From NCBI RefSeq assembly GCF_020400605.1, contig NZ_JAINRD010000001.1, positions 744,001 to 808,000 on the forward strand: a stretch of 64,000 nucleotides of DNA, read 5' to 3'. The position numbers were made by a program, and so were the translations under genes. This stretch comes from Streptomyces aculeolatus (GTDB lineage: Bacteria > Actinomycetota > Actinomycetes > Streptomycetales > Streptomycetaceae). Positions 35,270 through 45,077 of this stretch are shown one piece after another; within the stretch, counting starts at the first letter, position 1; each line of letters opens with the position of its first letter. The notes beneath the pieces are model-generated. The model was not told the origin of the DNA. It searched no databases and saw only the letters and a list, made by a program, of their open reading frames with translations.

Positions 35270-36214
35270 ATGACGGAGTCAGGTACGACCGACACGGGGA
35301 AGCCGCGCGGCAGGCGCATCGACGTGCTCGACGAGCTCACGCCGTCCCAGTCCCACGCCGTGCTCGGCATCATCGACGCCGCCGCCGGGACCGACGGCCG
35401 GCAGGCCGTCTCCGAGCAGGGCCGGCTCACGTTGCGCAGAGGCCACCGCGACGGCGTCAAGCACCTCCTCCTCTACGACGGCACGGAACCCGCGGGCTAC
35501 GCGCAGCTGGAGGAGACCGACCCCGTCGAGCCGCCCGCCGCCGAGCTGGTCGTCCACCCCGCGTACCGCCGCCGCGGCCACGGCCGGGCGCTGGGCCGCG
35601 CGCTGCTCACCGAGTCCGGCCAGCGGATGCGGCTGTGGGCGCACGGCGGCCACCCCGCGGCCCGGCACCTGGCGCAGCTCCTCGGCCTCACGCTCTTCCG
35701 CGAGCTGCGCCAGCTGCGCATGCCGCTCGACGGGTTCGCGGGGGAGGGTGCGCCGGAGCCGCGGCTGCCGGCGGGGGTCACGGTGCGTACGTTCCGGCCG
35801 GGCGAGGACGACGCGGAGTGGCTGGCCGTCAACGCCGCCGCCTTCGCCCACCACCCCGAGCAGGGCTCGCTGACGCAGGCCGACCTGGACGACCGCAAGG
35901 CGGAGCCGTGGTTCGACCCGCGCGGCTTCTTCCTCGCCGAGCGCGCCGGGAAGGTCGTCGGCTTCCACTGGACGAAGGTGCACAGCGCGGAGCAGCTCGG
36001 CGAGGTGTACGTCCTGGGGGTGCACCCCGACGCGCAGGGCGGCGGGCTCGGCAAGGCGCTGACGACCATCGGGCTGCGCCACCTGGCGTACGACCGCAGC
36101 ATGCCGACGGCCATGCTGTACGTGGACGCCGACAACGCGCCGGCGGTCGCCGTCTACGAGGGGATGGGCTTCCGCACCCACGAGACGGACCTGATGTACC
36201 GCACGGAGGGCTGA
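35270..36214 (+). CDS. mshD: Mycothiol synthase
   Basis: Acetylates the Cys amine of Cys-GlcN-inositol, the last step of mycothiol synthesis. The 314-aa protein has two GNAT domains: [20 protein letters not shown] in the first and [18 protein letters not shown] in the second, with [17 protein letters not shown] near the end, all typical of MshD. ATG 35270. mshA, the first enzyme of the pathway, is in the same window at 42.3-43.6 kb. Confidence 0.93.
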   Translation: MTESGTTDTGKPRGRRIDVLDELTPSQSHAVLGIIDAAAGTDGRQAVSEQGRLTLRRGHRDGVKHLLLYDGTEPAGYAQLEETDPVEPPAAELVVHPAYRRRGHGRALGRALLTESGQRMRLWAHGGHPAARHLAQLLGLTLFRELRQLRMPLDGFAGEGAPEPRLPAGVTVRTFRPGEDDAEWLAVNAAAFAHHPEQGSLTQADLDDRKAEPWFDPRGFFLAERAGKVVGFHWTKVHSAEQLGEVYVLGVHPDAQGGGLGKALTTIGLRHLAYDRSMPTAMLYVDADNAPAVAVYEGMGFRTHETDLMYRTEG

Positions 36215-36246
36215 CCGGGGCGGGCGGGCCCGTACCGGCACCGAGG

Positions 36247-36290
36247 GTTGGCCGCGTCGTTACCCTCGGTTCAACCGCGGTTGCGACCAT
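36247..36290 (+). promoter_or_regulatory. PHO-box array upstream of ppk
   Basis: Four direct repeats with the PhoP core GTT: GTTGGCCGCGT (36247), GTTACCCTCG (36259), GTTCAACCGCG (36269), GTTGCGACCAT (36280), at 10-12 bp spacing. This fits the 11-bp direct repeat units of Streptomyces PHO boxes, whose core is GTTCACC. They lie 73 bp before the ppk ATG. PhoP activation of ppk is known in S. lividans. Confidence 0.7.
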
Positions 36291-36362
36291 CGGTGGATGC
36301 AGCGCTCCGCCGCGAACATCTCCGCCGTGCCGGGTCGGGCCCGGACACGGGAGAATAGGGGC

Positions 36363-38624
36363 ATGGACGACAGCTCGCCCCTCGTCACCGCCGCCCAGCC
36401 CGCGCAGCCGGCCCAGCCGTCGGTGGGCTCGATCGCCGCCCGCCGCCCGCACGCGGTGGCCCCCGCCATGCAGCGGGCGGCCCAGCAGATCGACCCGGAC
36501 ATCGACGCCGACGCCGACGACTACGACGGCCGGGAGGCGGACGAGGAACTGCCCCAGGGCCGCTTCCTGGACCGCGAGCGCAGCTGGCTGGCCTTCAACG
36601 AACGGGTCCTGGAGCTGGCCGAGGACCCGGCCACCCCGCTGCTGGAGCGCGCGAACTTCCTCGCGATCTTCGCCAGCAACCTGGACGAGTTCTTCATGGT
36701 GCGCGTCGCGGGCCTCAAGCGCCGCATCGCCACCGGCGTCGCCACCCGCTCCGCCTCCGGGCTGCAGCCGCGCGAGGTGCTGGACCTCATCTGGAACCGC
36801 TCGCGCGAGCTGATGGCGCGGCACGCCGCCTGCTTCCAGCAGGACGTGCAGCCGGCGCTGGCCGACGAGGGCATCCAGCTCATCCGCTGGGCCGACCTGG
36901 GCGAGAAGGAGCAGGCCCGGCTCTTCACCCTCTTCCGGCAGCAGATCTACCCCGTGCTGACGCCGCTGGCCGTCGACCCGGCGCACCCGTTCCCGTACAT
37001 ATCGGGACTCTCCCTGAACCTCGCGGTCGTCGTCCGCAACCCCGTCAGCGGCCACCGGCACTTCGCCCGCGTCAAGGTGCCGCCGCTGCTGCCGCGGTTC
37101 CTGGAGACCGCCACGGTCGGCGGGGCGCAGCGGTTCGTGCCGCTGGAGGACGTCATCGCCGCGCACCTGGAAGACCTCTTCCCGGGCATGGAGGTCCTCG
37201 CGCACCACACCTTCCGGGTCACGCGCAACGAGGACCTGGAGGTCGAGGAGGACGACGCGGAGAACCTGCTCAAGGCGCTGGAGAAGGAGCTGATGCGGCG
37301 CCGCTTCGGGCCGCCGGTGCGGCTGGAGGTGGAGGAGTCCATCGACCCGTACGTGCTGGACCTGCTGGTGCGCGAGCTGAAGATCTCCGAGGCCGAGGTC
37401 TACCCGCTGCCGGGTCCGCTCGACCTCACCGGGCTCTTCGGCATCGCGACGCAGGACCGGCCGGAGCTGAAGTACCCGAAGTTCATCGCCGGCACGCACC
37501 GCGACCTCGCCGAGGTCGAGTCGGCGTCGGCGCCCGACATCTTCGGGGCGCTGCGCGAGCGGGACGTGCTGCTGCACCACCCCTACGACTCCTTCTCCAC
37601 CTCCGTCCAGGCGTTCCTGGAGCAGGCCGCGGCCGACCCGGACGTGCTGGCCATCAAGCAGACGCTGTACCGCACCTCCGGCGACTCGCCGATCGTCGAC
37701 GCCCTGACCGACGCGGCGGAGAGCGGCAAGCAGGTGCTGGTGCTGGTGGAGCTGAAGGCGCGCTTCGACGAGCAGGCGAACATCAAGTGGGCGCGGAAGC
37801 TGGAGGAGGCGGGCTGCCACGTCGTGTACGGGCTCGTCGGGCTGAAGACGCACTGCAAGCTGTCGCTGGTCGTACGGCAGGAGGGCGAGACCCTGCGCCG
37901 CTACAGCCACGTCGGCACCGGCAACTACCACCCGAAGACCGCCCGGCTCTACGAGGACCTGGGCCTGCTGACCGCCGACCCGCAGGTCGGCGCGGACCTC
38001 TCCGACCTCTTCAACCGGCTCTCGGGCTACTCGCGGCGGGAGAACTACCGCCGGCTGCTCGTCGCGCCCACGTCGGTGCGCGAGGGCCTGGTCCACCGGA
38101 TCCACCGCGAGATCACGCACCACCGGGCCGGCCAGCCCGCGTACGTACGCATCAAGGTCAACTCGATCGTCGACGAGGCCGTCATCGACGCCTGCTACCG
38201 GGCCTCGACGGCGGGCGTCCCGGTCGACATCTGGGTGCGCGGCATCTGCGCGGTGCGGCCGGGGGTGGCGGGCCTGTCGGAGAACATCCGGGTACGCAGC
38301 ATCCTGGGCCGGTTCCTGGAGCACTCCCGGGTCTTCGCCTTCGGCAACGGGGGCGAGCCGGAGGTGTGGATCGGCAGCGCGGACATGATGCACCGCAACC
38401 TCGACCGGCGCATCGAGGCGCTGGTCCGGGTCGCGGACCCGGCACACCGCGAGGCGCTGAGCCGGCTGCTGGAGACGGGGATGTCGGACACCGTCGACTC
38501 CTGGCACCTGGACTCCAACGGCGACTGGACGCGCAACGCGGTGGACGACGCGGGGAGCCGGCTGGCGAACGTACAGGAAATGCTCATCGACGCCCGGAGG
38601 CGCCGGCGTGTCATCGCGGCATGA
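36363..38624 (+). CDS. ppk: Polyphosphate kinase 1
   Basis: Reversibly makes polyphosphate from ATP. 753 aa, longer than E. coli PPK because of a disordered 60-residue N-terminus. Domains in order: N domain ([38 protein letters not shown]), head, and two PLD-like C domains. The autophosphorylated His is His516 in [24 protein letters not shown] and RIEALVRV are further conserved. ATG 36363 was chosen within a longer frame. A PHO-box array precedes it and a CHAD protein overlaps its end by 17 bp. Confidence 0.95.
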   Translation: MDDSSPLVTAAQPAQPAQPSVGSIAARRPHAVAPAMQRAAQQIDPDIDADADDYDGREADEELPQGRFLDRERSWLAFNERVLELAEDPATPLLERANFLAIFASNLDEFFMVRVAGLKRRIATGVATRSASGLQPREVLDLIWNRSRELMARHAACFQQDVQPALADEGIQLIRWADLGEKEQARLFTLFRQQIYPVLTPLAVDPAHPFPYISGLSLNLAVVVRNPVSGHRHFARVKVPPLLPRFLETATVGGAQRFVPLEDVIAAHLEDLFPGMEVLAHHTFRVTRNEDLEVEEDDAENLLKALEKELMRRRFGPPVRLEVEESIDPYVLDLLVRELKISEAEVYPLPGPLDLTGLFGIATQDRPELKYPKFIAGTHRDLAEVESASAPDIFGALRERDVLLHHPYDSFSTSVQAFLEQAAADPDVLAIKQTLYRTSGDSPIVDALTDAAESGKQVLVLVELKARFDEQANIKWARKLEEAGCHVVYGLVGLKTHCKLSLVVRQEGETLRRYSHVGTGNYHPKTARLYEDLGLLTADPQVGADLSDLFNRLSGYSRRENYRRLLVAPTSVREGLVHRIHREITHHRAGQPAYVRIKVNSIVDEAVIDACYRASTAGVPVDIWVRGICAVRPGVAGLSENIRVRSILGRFLEHSRVFAFGNGGEPEVWIGSADMMHRNLDRRIEALVRVADPAHREALSRLLETGMSDTVDSWHLDSNGDWTRNAVDDAGSRLANVQEMLIDARRRRRVIAA

Positions 38625-40227
38625 GACATCCGTGGCGGCCACCGCGGCGCCGGGCGGCGGCACGACCGCCGCGGGCGAGGTGCTGGCGGGGTACCTGAGC
38701 ACGCAGGCCACGGAGCTGCTGCGCGGCCTGCGGGACCTCCCGGCGCAGGACCCGGGCGCGGAGGCGGACGCCGCGGCCGTCGCGGGCGCGGTCCACGACG
38801 CGGCGTTCCGCATCGCGGACGCGCTGGGCAGCTTCGGTCCGTTACTGGACGCGGAGTGGGCGGAGCGGCTGGAGGGCGAGCTGTACTGGCTGGGCACGAC
38901 GGTGCTGCGCGAGCACGTGTACGCGGCCCGCCGGGACCGGCTGGTGGCGGCGCTGCGCCGGCTGTCGGGGGAGGAGGAGGCGGCTGACCTCGCGGCCGGC
39001 GCGGGCGACCTCGCGGTCGGCGCGGCGGACCGGGGCCGGGCCGTGGACGTGGAGACGACGGCCGGGGGTGCGGGTGCCCCCGGCCCGGTGGCGGAACTCG
39101 CGGCCGGGGGTGCGGCGGGACGGCCGGGCGGGAGCCCGGGCCCGGCCGGTACGGGCCGTGCCGGCGGTGCGGTGCCGGGGGCGCGGTCCGGGAGCGGCGG
39201 GGGAGCCGCGCCCGCGGGCGGCGCCCTGATGGCGGGTGGACCCGGCGGGCCGGGCCCGGAGGCCGCCACCACCGCCGCAGGCGCCGCCACCGCCGCGGAG
39301 CGGCGGCCGGACGGTGCCACGCGCGGCGCGCTCGCGGGCGCGGCCCGCGGTGGCCGGTCCCGGGACGGGGCCGGGCGACCCGCCTCCGGCATCTCCCCTT
39401 CCTCCGGCATCTCCCCTTCCTCCGGTGCCGCCCCCGGCGTCTCCGCCTCCACCCGGCCCGCGCCGGGCACGGCGGTGTCCGGAGCCGGTTCCGGGCGGAC
39501 GGCCGGCGACGGTGGGCGCCGTACCGGGGTGGCCACCGCCGCCGTGCCCGCGGCAGGCGGCCCGCGAGCCGTGGGGGCGGCGCGGGCCGGGGCGCTGCTG
39601 CAGCGGCGGTTGGGGCTGGCGCGGAGCCGGGCGCACTCCGAGGCGCTGGACGCGCTGACGTCCGCGCGGTACCACGCGCTCGCCGACGCCGTCGCCCTGC
39701 TCGTCTCCGACGCGCCGCTGACCGGCGCCGCCCGGCGCTCCGCCGCCACGCTGCCCGAGCACCACGACGAGCTGCGCCGCCTGCTGGCCGCCGCCGTCGC
39801 CGCGCTGCCGCTGGCCCGCGCCGGCCGCCCGTACAACGCCGCCGCCCTCGCCCGCGGCCTGGCCGCCCCCCGCCGTGCCGCCGCCGGCGCCCCCGCCGCC
39901 GACGACCGCGACGACGTCCCCTGGCGGCACGTGCACGCCCTTGTCCGCCGCGCCCGGCACGCCGCGGAGATCCTCGCCGCGTGCCCGCCCGGCACCGTCC
40001 CCGTACGCCCCGCGGGCCCGCCGCTGCCCGCCGCGGGCGCCGCGCTCGACCGCGACCGCGAGGCCGTCGAGGCCGCCGCCGCTGCCGCCTCCGCCGCCGC
40101 GACCCCCCGGATCGCCCCCGCCACGGCCTACGCCCTCGGTGTCCTCCACGCCGACCAGCGCCACGAGGTGGAGGCCGCCCGCTTCACCTTCGGCAGGCTC
40201 TGGCAGGCGAGAGGGGAGCAGCCGTGA
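38608..40227 (+). CDS. CHAD-domain protein with a large disordered insertion
   Basis: CHAD proteins bind polyphosphate granules through conserved His/Arg/Lys helices. This 539-aa protein has an N-terminal half ([41 protein letters not shown]) and a C-terminal half ([30 protein letters not shown] helices), separated by some 200 residues of Gly/Ala/Pro-rich sequence. The insertion includes a perfect GISPSS duplication. GTG 38608 overlaps ppk and the end overlaps the NUDIX gene by GTGA, so all three are coupled. Confidence 0.85.
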   Translation: MSSRHETSVAATAAPGGGTTAAGEVLAGYLSTQATELLRGLRDLPAQDPGAEADAAAVAGAVHDAAFRIADALGSFGPLLDAEWAERLEGELYWLGTTVLREHVYAARRDRLVAALRRLSGEEEAADLAAGAGDLAVGAADRGRAVDVETTAGGAGAPGPVAELAAGGAAGRPGGSPGPAGTGRAGGAVPGARSGSGGGAAPAGGALMAGGPGGPGPEAATTAAGAATAAERRPDGATRGALAGAARGGRSRDGAGRPASGISPSSGISPSSGAAPGVSASTRPAPGTAVSGAGSGRTAGDGGRRTGVATAAVPAAGGPRAVGAARAGALLQRRLGLARSRAHSEALDALTSARYHALADAVALLVSDAPLTGAARRSAATLPEHHDELRRLLAAAVAALPLARAGRPYNAAALARGLAAPRRAAAGAPAADDRDDVPWRHVHALVRRARHAAEILAACPPGTVPVRPAGPPLPAAGAALDRDREAVEAAAAAASAAATPRIAPATAYALGVLHADQRHEVEAARFTFGRLWQARGEQP

Positions 40228-40667
40228 AGGGGCACCCGGTCCACCTGATCCGCGCCGCCGGCTGCGTCCTGTGGCGTACCGCGCCCGCCGCCGACGGGGC
40301 CCCCGGCGGGCTGGAGATCGCCCTCGTCCACCGGCCCAAGTACGACGACTGGTCCCACCCGAAGGGCAAGCTCAAGCACGGTGAGGAGCCCCTGGCCGCC
40401 GCACTCCGCGAGGTCGCCGAGGAGACCGGCATGGCCTGCGAGCCCGGCGCCCCGCTGCCGACGACCCGCTACCGGGTCGCCGACGGCCGCCCCAAGGAGG
40501 TCCGCTACTGGGCCGCGCGGGCGGGCGCCGGGGCGTTCGTCCCCAACGACGAGGTGGACCGCGTCGTGTGGCTGCCGCCCGCCGCGGCCCGCCGGCGGCT
40601 GAGCCAACCGCACGACCGCGCCCTCGTCGACGCGCTGCTGGCGGCCCTGCCCTCCGACGCGGCCTGA
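40224..40667 (+). CDS. NUDIX hydrolase (MutT-like)
   Basis: 147-aa pyrophosphohydrolase. The NUDIX box is complete: GKLKHGEEPLAAALREVAEETGM in pattern Gx5Ex7REUxEExGU (residues about 50-72). HRPKYDDWSHPKGKL before the box matches the mycobacterial MutT1 type, which acts on 8-oxo-GTP and diadenosine polyphosphates. The C-terminal histidine phosphatase domain of MutT1 is absent. GTG 40224 overlaps the CHAD stop. Coupling with ppk and CHAD suggests nucleotide or polyphosphate turnover. Confidence 0.88.
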   Translation: MKGHPVHLIRAAGCVLWRTAPAADGAPGGLEIALVHRPKYDDWSHPKGKLKHGEEPLAAALREVAEETGMACEPGAPLPTTRYRVADGRPKEVRYWAARAGAGAFVPNDEVDRVVWLPPAAARRRLSQPHDRALVDALLAALPSDAA

Positions 40668-40682
40668 GGGGCCCCGGCGTCC

Positions 40683-41099
40683 CTACGCCGTCGCGTACTG
40701 CTCGGCGAACTCCCCGGTCGGCGCGATCGGCGTGATCACGTCGATGAGGATCCCGTTCGGGTCCGCGACGATGAAGTGCCGCTGCCCGAAGTCCTCGCTG
40801 CGCAGTTCCAGCTCGGGCCGCAGCCCCTCGCGTACGACGAGCCGCTCCCACTCCGCGTCCACGTCGGCGACCTCGAAGTTGAGCAGCAGCCCCCGCGCGG
40901 CCTCGCGGTAGCCCTCGGGGACCGTGGGGTGGGCGGGGTCGAGCAGGGCCAGCTCGTACGGCGGGTCACCCGGCCGGCGCAGGCTCACGTACCAGTCGGC
41001 CTCGAAGGTCACCTCGAAGCCCATCAGCCGGACGTAGAAGTCGCGCGACTCGGTCAGCCGGCTCGTGCCGATCACGGGATAGAAACTGGTCAGCTCCAT
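40683..41099 (-). CDS. VOC (glyoxalase/bleomycin-resistance) family protein
   Basis: 138-aa protein with the paired beta-alpha-beta-beta-beta units of the VOC fold: [25 protein letters not shown] and [19 protein letters not shown]. Members sequester drugs or are metal-dependent lyases and dioxygenases; metal ligands are not clear here. ATG 41099 has AAGGAG upstream. It is divergent from the TetR gene and shares twin operators with it, so it is the probable regulated target. Confidence 0.85.
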   Translation of the reverse strand: MELTSFYPVIGTSRLTESRDFYVRLMGFEVTFEADWYVSLRRPGDPPYELALLDPAHPTVPEGYREAARGLLLNFEVADVDAEWERLVVREGLRPELELRSEDFGQRHFIVADPNGILIDVITPIAPTGEFAEQYATA

Positions 41100-41110
41100 G
41101 GCCGACTCCT

Positions 41111-41165
41111 TTCGCGTACCATCGGTATGTCAAAACCGTAGTTCGCATACCATCGGTACGTCAAA
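41111..41165. promoter_or_regulatory. Twin TetR operators in divergent promoter
   Basis: Two 24-bp direct repeats (41111-41134 and 41142-41165) with two mismatches, each containing the palindrome TACC-ATC-GGTA. Their spacing is 31 bp, about three turns. On the minus strand TTGACG, 18 bp, TACGGT could be the promoter of the VOC gene and would be covered by bound repressor. Confidence 0.75.
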
Positions 41166-41178
41166 TGGGGAGGCGTGT

Positions 41179-41796
41179 ATGGCCGCGCGCGGCGGAGTCA
41201 GGGCGGAGCAGCGGGCGCAGACCAGGCGGGTGCTGCTGCGCGAGAGCCGGCGGCTCTTCGCGAGCCGGGGCTACGGGGCCGTGGGGCTGGCCGAGATCGT
41301 GCGCGCCTCCGGCGTGACGAAGGGCGCGCTGTACCACCACTTCGACGGCAAGGCGGACCTCTTCCGCGCCGTACTGGAGGAGGCGCAGCAGGAGGTCGGC
41401 AGGCGCGTCGCGGAGGCCGCCGAGCGGCACCCGGACCCGTGGGACCAGCTGACCGCCGGCTGCCGCGAGTTCCTGGCCGCGAGCACGGACCCCGAGCTGC
41501 AGCGGATCATGCTGGTCGACGGGCCCGCGGTGCTGGGGTGGAGCGAGTGGCGGGCGATGGACGAGGCCGCCTCCGCGCGGCATCTGACGGAGGCGCTGGC
41601 GGAGCTGGTGGCGGCGGGCGTCGTGGCGCCGCAGCCGGTGGCGCCGCTGGCGCACCTGCTGTCCGGCGCGATGAACGAGGCGGCGCTGTGGCTGGCCGCC
41701 GACGCCGGCCCCGGCGACCTCGCCGACACCTGGGCGGCGCTGGAGCGGATGCTGGACGCGCTCCGCGCTACTCCGGCGGCTGCTCCGCGCGTGTGA
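41179..41796 (+). CDS. TetR-family repressor
   Basis: 205-aa regulator. N-terminal HTH about residues 12-58 (LLRESRRLFASRGYGAVGLAEIVRASGVTKGALYHHF in the standard TetR pattern), followed by an all-helical ligand domain with AVLGWSEWRAMDE, the common form in actinobacterial TetR_C-type repressors. ATG 41179 has GGGGAGG upstream. Likely represses itself and the VOC gene through the two repeats between them; ligand unknown. Its end overlaps the convergent YbjN gene by 29 bp. Confidence 0.9.
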   Translation: MAARGGVRAEQRAQTRRVLLRESRRLFASRGYGAVGLAEIVRASGVTKGALYHHFDGKADLFRAVLEEAQQEVGRRVAEAAERHPDPWDQLTAGCREFLAASTDPELQRIMLVDGPAVLGWSEWRAMDEAASARHLTEALAELVAAGVVAPQPVAPLAHLLSGAMNEAALWLAADAGPGDLADTWAALERMLDALRATPAAAPRV

Positions 41797-42289
41797 GGTG
41801 CGTGAACGCGTCCAGGTTGCGCGTGGACTCCCCGCGCGCGGTACGCCACGCGTACTCCTTGCGGATCGCCGTCGCGAACCCCAGCTCCAGCAGCCTGTTG
41901 AAGCTGCCGTCCGCCGTCTCCAGCACCGTGCCCAGCACCCGGTCCAACTCCTCGGGCGTCACCGCCGCCAGCGGCAGCCGCCCGACGAGGTAGATGTCGC
42001 CGAGCCGGTCGACGGCGAACCCCACCCCGTACAGCCGGGTGTTGCGCTCCAGCAGCCAGCGGTGGACGCCGGCCTCGTTCTCGTCGGGGCGGCGGATCAC
42101 GAAGGCGTTGACCGACAGGGAGTGCCGGCCGACGATGAGCTGGCAGGTCGTCGACAGCTTCCGGGTGCCGGGCAGCGAGACGACGTACGTGCCGGGCGCG
42201 GGCGACTCGTACTCGATCCCCGCCTCGCGCAGCGTGTCCTCGACTACCTCGCCCGCGGTGTGCCCGCCCGCCTCGCTCGCCTCAGCCAT
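41768..42289 (-). CDS. YbjN-domain protein
   Basis: 173-aa protein with the YbjN fold, related to type III secretion chaperones: [45 protein letters not shown] and [17 protein letters not shown]. It probably binds a partner protein. ATG 42289 overlaps the mshA stop by 8 bp, an arrangement typical of actinobacteria, so it is co-expressed with mshA. A role in mycothiol metabolism is not established. Confidence 0.82.
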   Translation of the reverse strand: MAEASEAGGHTAGEVVEDTLREAGIEYESPAPGTYVVSLPGTRKLSTTCQLIVGRHSLSVNAFVIRRPDENEAGVHRWLLERNTRLYGVGFAVDRLGDIYLVGRLPLAAVTPEELDRVLGTVLETADGSFNRLLELGFATAIRKEYAWRTARGESTRNLDAFTHLTRAEQPPE

Positions 42290-43631
42290 GCGGCGATCGT
42301 AGGCGAGGCCGTACGCCGCCGGGGTGCCCGGCGATCGCGGCGGCGTACACGTCGGCCGTCGCGCGGGCGGCGGCGTCCCAGCCGAAGCCCGCCGCGTGCC
42401 CGGCCGCCGCCGCGCCCATCCGGCCGGCCAGCGCCGCGTCGGCGGCGAGCCGCCCCAGCGCGGCGGCGAAGTCCGCCGGGTCGTGGCCGTCGACCAGCAG
42501 CCCCGTGACGCCGTCGCGCACCGCGACCGGCAGCCCGCCGACCGCCGCTGCCACCACCGGCGTCCCGCACGCCTGCGCCTCCAGCGCGACCAGCCCGAAC
42601 GACTCGCTGTACGACGGCATCACCAGCACCGACGCCGCCCGGAACCAGCGCGCCAGCGCCTCCTGCGCCACCGGCGGCGTGAACCGTACGACGTCGCAGA
42701 TCCCCAGCCGCGCCGCCAGCTTCTGCAGCGCCTCCGGCTTGGTCAGCCCGCTCCCGCTCGGCCCGCCCACCACCGGCACCACCAGCCGCTCGCGCAGCGC
42801 CGGCGTCCGCTCCAGGAGCAGCGCCACGGCGCGCAGCAGCACGTCGGGGGCCTTGAGGGGCTGTATGCGGCCGGCGAACAGCGGCACGAAGGCGTCCTGC
42901 GGCACCCCGAGAGCGGCGCGGGCCTCGGCGCGGGCGCCGGGTGCGGCGGGCCCGCCGGGCGGGGCGGGGCGGAAGACGTCGAGGTTCACGCCGGGGCGCA
43001 CGATGGCGACGCGGGCGGGGTCGGCGTCGTAGTGGTGGACCAGGTCGTGCGCCTCGTCGTCGGTGTTGGCGACGAGCCGGTCCGCGGCCCGTACGACCTG
43101 GCTCTCGCCGATGACGCGGGCGGGCGGCTCGGCGCTGTCGCCGGTGGCGAGGGCGGCGTTCTTGACCTTGGCCATGGTGTGCATGGCGTGGACGAGCGGC
43201 ACGCCCCAGCGCTCGGCGGCGAGCCAGCCGACGTGGCCGGAGAGCCAGTAGTGGGAGTGCACGAGGTCGTAGTAGCCGGGGCGGTGGCTCGCCTCGGTCT
43301 GCATGACGCCGTGGGTGAACGCGCAGAGCTGCGCGGGCAGGTCCTCCTTGGCCAGCCCTTCGTACGGGCCGGCGGCCACATGGCGTACGAGCACCCCGGG
43401 CGCCAGCTCGACGGCCGGGGGGAGGGCGGCGGTGGTGGCGCGGGTGAAGACCTCGACCTCGACGCCGATCTCGGCGAGCCGGCGGGCCAGCTCGACGATG
43501 TAGACGTTCATGCCCCCGGCGTCGCCCGTACCGGGCTGGTGGAGGGGCGAGGTGTGCACGGAGAGCATGGCGACGCGACGCGGTCGCCGGTGCCGCGAGA
43601 GCGCGCGGAACCGGGACAGGTGGTGGCTCAC
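42282..43631 (-). CDS. mshA: D-inositol-3-phosphate glycosyltransferase
   Basis: First enzyme of mycothiol synthesis: joins GlcNAc from UDP-GlcNAc to 1-L-inositol-1-phosphate. 449-aa GT4 enzyme. Diagnostic segments: [26 protein letters not shown] (acceptor site, residues about 20-45), [35 protein letters not shown] loop and the donor-binding [25 protein letters not shown] 43631. Confidence 0.95.
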   Translation of the reverse strand: MSHHLSRFRALSRHRRPRRVAMLSVHTSPLHQPGTGDAGGMNVYIVELARRLAEIGVEVEVFTRATTAALPPAVELAPGVLVRHVAAGPYEGLAKEDLPAQLCAFTHGVMQTEASHRPGYYDLVHSHYWLSGHVGWLAAERWGVPLVHAMHTMAKVKNAALATGDSAEPPARVIGESQVVRAADRLVANTDDEAHDLVHHYDADPARVAIVRPGVNLDVFRPAPPGGPAAPGARAEARAALGVPQDAFVPLFAGRIQPLKAPDVLLRAVALLLERTPALRERLVVPVVGGPSGSGLTKPEALQKLAARLGICDVVRFTPPVAQEALARWFRAASVLVMPSYSESFGLVALEAQACGTPVVAAAVGGLPVAVRDGVTGLLVDGHDPADFAAALGRLAADAALAGRMGAAAAGHAAGFGWDAAARATADVYAAAIAGHPGGVRPRLRSPHG

Positions 43632-43955
43632 GGCTGCTGTCTCCTCCTCGCATTCGCCGTCATCCCCGCCGTGAGGAAGTGAACACCGGGGGTGGCGGCT
43701 TCATTCCCGCCCCCGCGGAGGGCCCCCGGGAGGGCCGGTGCGGGAGCGCGGCACGACGGCCCGCCGGGGCCGCGGCCGGCCGCGGTGCGGGCTGCCGCCG
43801 GCAGGCGGCGCGCGCGGAAGGCCGCGGCCGGGCATGCGTGCGGGTGACCGCCGCGCTGCCGCGGGCGGGCGCCCCCGGCGCCCGCGCACGCCGCGGGCGG
43901 GTGCCTCCGGCGCGCCTCCTGCCGGAGCCAGGTGTCCGCGCCCGGCCGCAGGCGG
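43632..43955. other. Very GC-rich intergenic region
   Basis: About 320 bp between the mshA start and the methyltransferase stop, extremely GC-rich with many short inverted repeats such as GCCCCCGGCGCC. It should contain the mshA promoter, but no clear elements, operator or credible small ORF were seen. Frames that stay open here do so because of base composition. Confidence 0.4.
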
Positions 43956-44807
43956 CTACAACCCCCAGCCCCGCGGGGCCACCGCCCGCCAGGCCACCGT
44001 CAGCTCGCCCTGGCGCCAGCGGCCCGGGCCGTCGGCCAGGGGCCAGTCCGCGGACAGCGCGCTCGCCGTACGGATCCAGCGCTGCCGCGCGCCCAGCGGC
44101 GCGTACGGGGCGGCCGTGGCCCACGCCCGGTCGAAGTCGCGGAGGAACGCGTGCACCGGCTCCCCCGCGACGTTGCGGTGGATCAGCGCCTTCGGCAGCC
44201 GCTCCGCCAGGTCCGAGGGCGCCTCCAGGCTCGCCAGGTGGGCGGCGAAGGTGACGGTGCGGGGGCCCTCCGGGCCCAGCGCCAGCCACACGTGGCGGCG
44301 CCCCGCCTCATCGCAGGTGCCCTCCACCAGCAACCCGTCCGGGCCGAGCCGCGCCGTGAGCCGCGCCCACGCCGCCGGCACCTCCTCCTCGCCGTACTGC
44401 CGCAGCACGTTGGCGGCGCGGATGAGTACCGGGCGGGTGCCGCCGGGGAGCGGCACCTCGAACCCGCCGCGCACGAAGGTCAGCCCGTCGCGCTCGTACG
44501 GCCGCGCCGCCGCCACCCGCTCCGGGTCGATCTCCACGCCGGCGACCTCGGCCAGCGGGCAGGCGGTACGGAGCCGCTCCAGCAGCTCGACGGCGGTCCA
44601 GGGGGCGGCGCCGTAACCGAGGTCGACGGCGACGGCCCGGCCCGCGGCCCGCGCGGTGCGGCGCAGGGCGGTCCCGTGCGCGGCGGCGATCCAGCGGTCC
44701 ATGCGGCGCAGCCGGTTGGGGTTGGTCGTCCCCCGCGTCACCGCCCCGACCGGCCGCGCGGCCCGCGCGTGGCGCGGAGGGCGCCCGGGTCGCTGCGGAG
44801 AGGCCAT
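43956..44807 (-). CDS. Class I SAM-dependent methyltransferase-like protein
   Basis: 283-aa protein with a basic N-terminus, then RGTTNPNRLRRMDRWIAA, a motif I-like AVDLGYGAAPWTAVELL, and GVEIDPERVAAARPY as motif II with the ribose-binding acidic residue. This is a conserved actinobacterial protein found near mshA. Substrate unknown. Start ATG 44807. Confidence 0.8.
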   Translation of the reverse strand: MASPQRPGRPPRHARAARPVGAVTRGTTNPNRLRRMDRWIAAAHGTALRRTARAAGRAVAVDLGYGAAPWTAVELLERLRTACPLAEVAGVEIDPERVAAARPYERDGLTFVRGGFEVPLPGGTRPVLIRAANVLRQYGEEEVPAAWARLTARLGPDGLLVEGTCDEAGRRHVWLALGPEGPRTVTFAAHLASLEAPSDLAERLPKALIHRNVAGEPVHAFLRDFDRAWATAAPYAPLGARQRWIRTASALSADWPLADGPGRWRQGELTVAWRAVAPRGWGL

Positions 44808-44942
44808 GACCCCCAGCGTACGAGCCCGCGCGCCGCACCTCCGCGGGCCCGCCCGCGGCGCGGGGCATGCGGGTCGGTGCGCGGGCGCGGCCGCCGACCG
44901 CCAGGCGTCCTCCGCACGAGCCGACCGCCGCGCACCCGCGCC

Positions 44943-45061
44943 TCAGCGGGGGACCCGGACCCCCGCCGCCCGCAGGGCCGCGATCAGTTCCTTGCGGTGC
45001 GGTGTGCGGAGCTGCACCGCACCGCCCGCCAGTGGACGTCGACGATCTCGGCCGGGCTCAC
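44943..45061 (-). pseudogene. Frameshifted short ORF
   Basis: Starts GTG 45061 (MSPAEIVDVHWRAV) and continues in another frame as QLRTPHRKELIAALRAAGVR to a TGA at 44943. The break coincides with a tandem duplication of the 5-bp unit ACCGC (45016-45025, plus strand); removing one copy gives a 37-aa ORF with uniform GC3. In the present sequence it stops after 25 residues. It may be a recent pseudogene, a programmed site or a sequencing error. It lies 16 bp after the type VII-like gene and was probably its operon partner. Confidence 0.5.
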
Positions 45062-45077
45062 CGGGTTCCCCGAGCCG

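Noticed and set aside
35829..40124. 1431-aa minus-strand ORF
   Set aside because: Antisense to mshD, ppk and the CHAD gene; stays open only because of high GC3 on the true strand.
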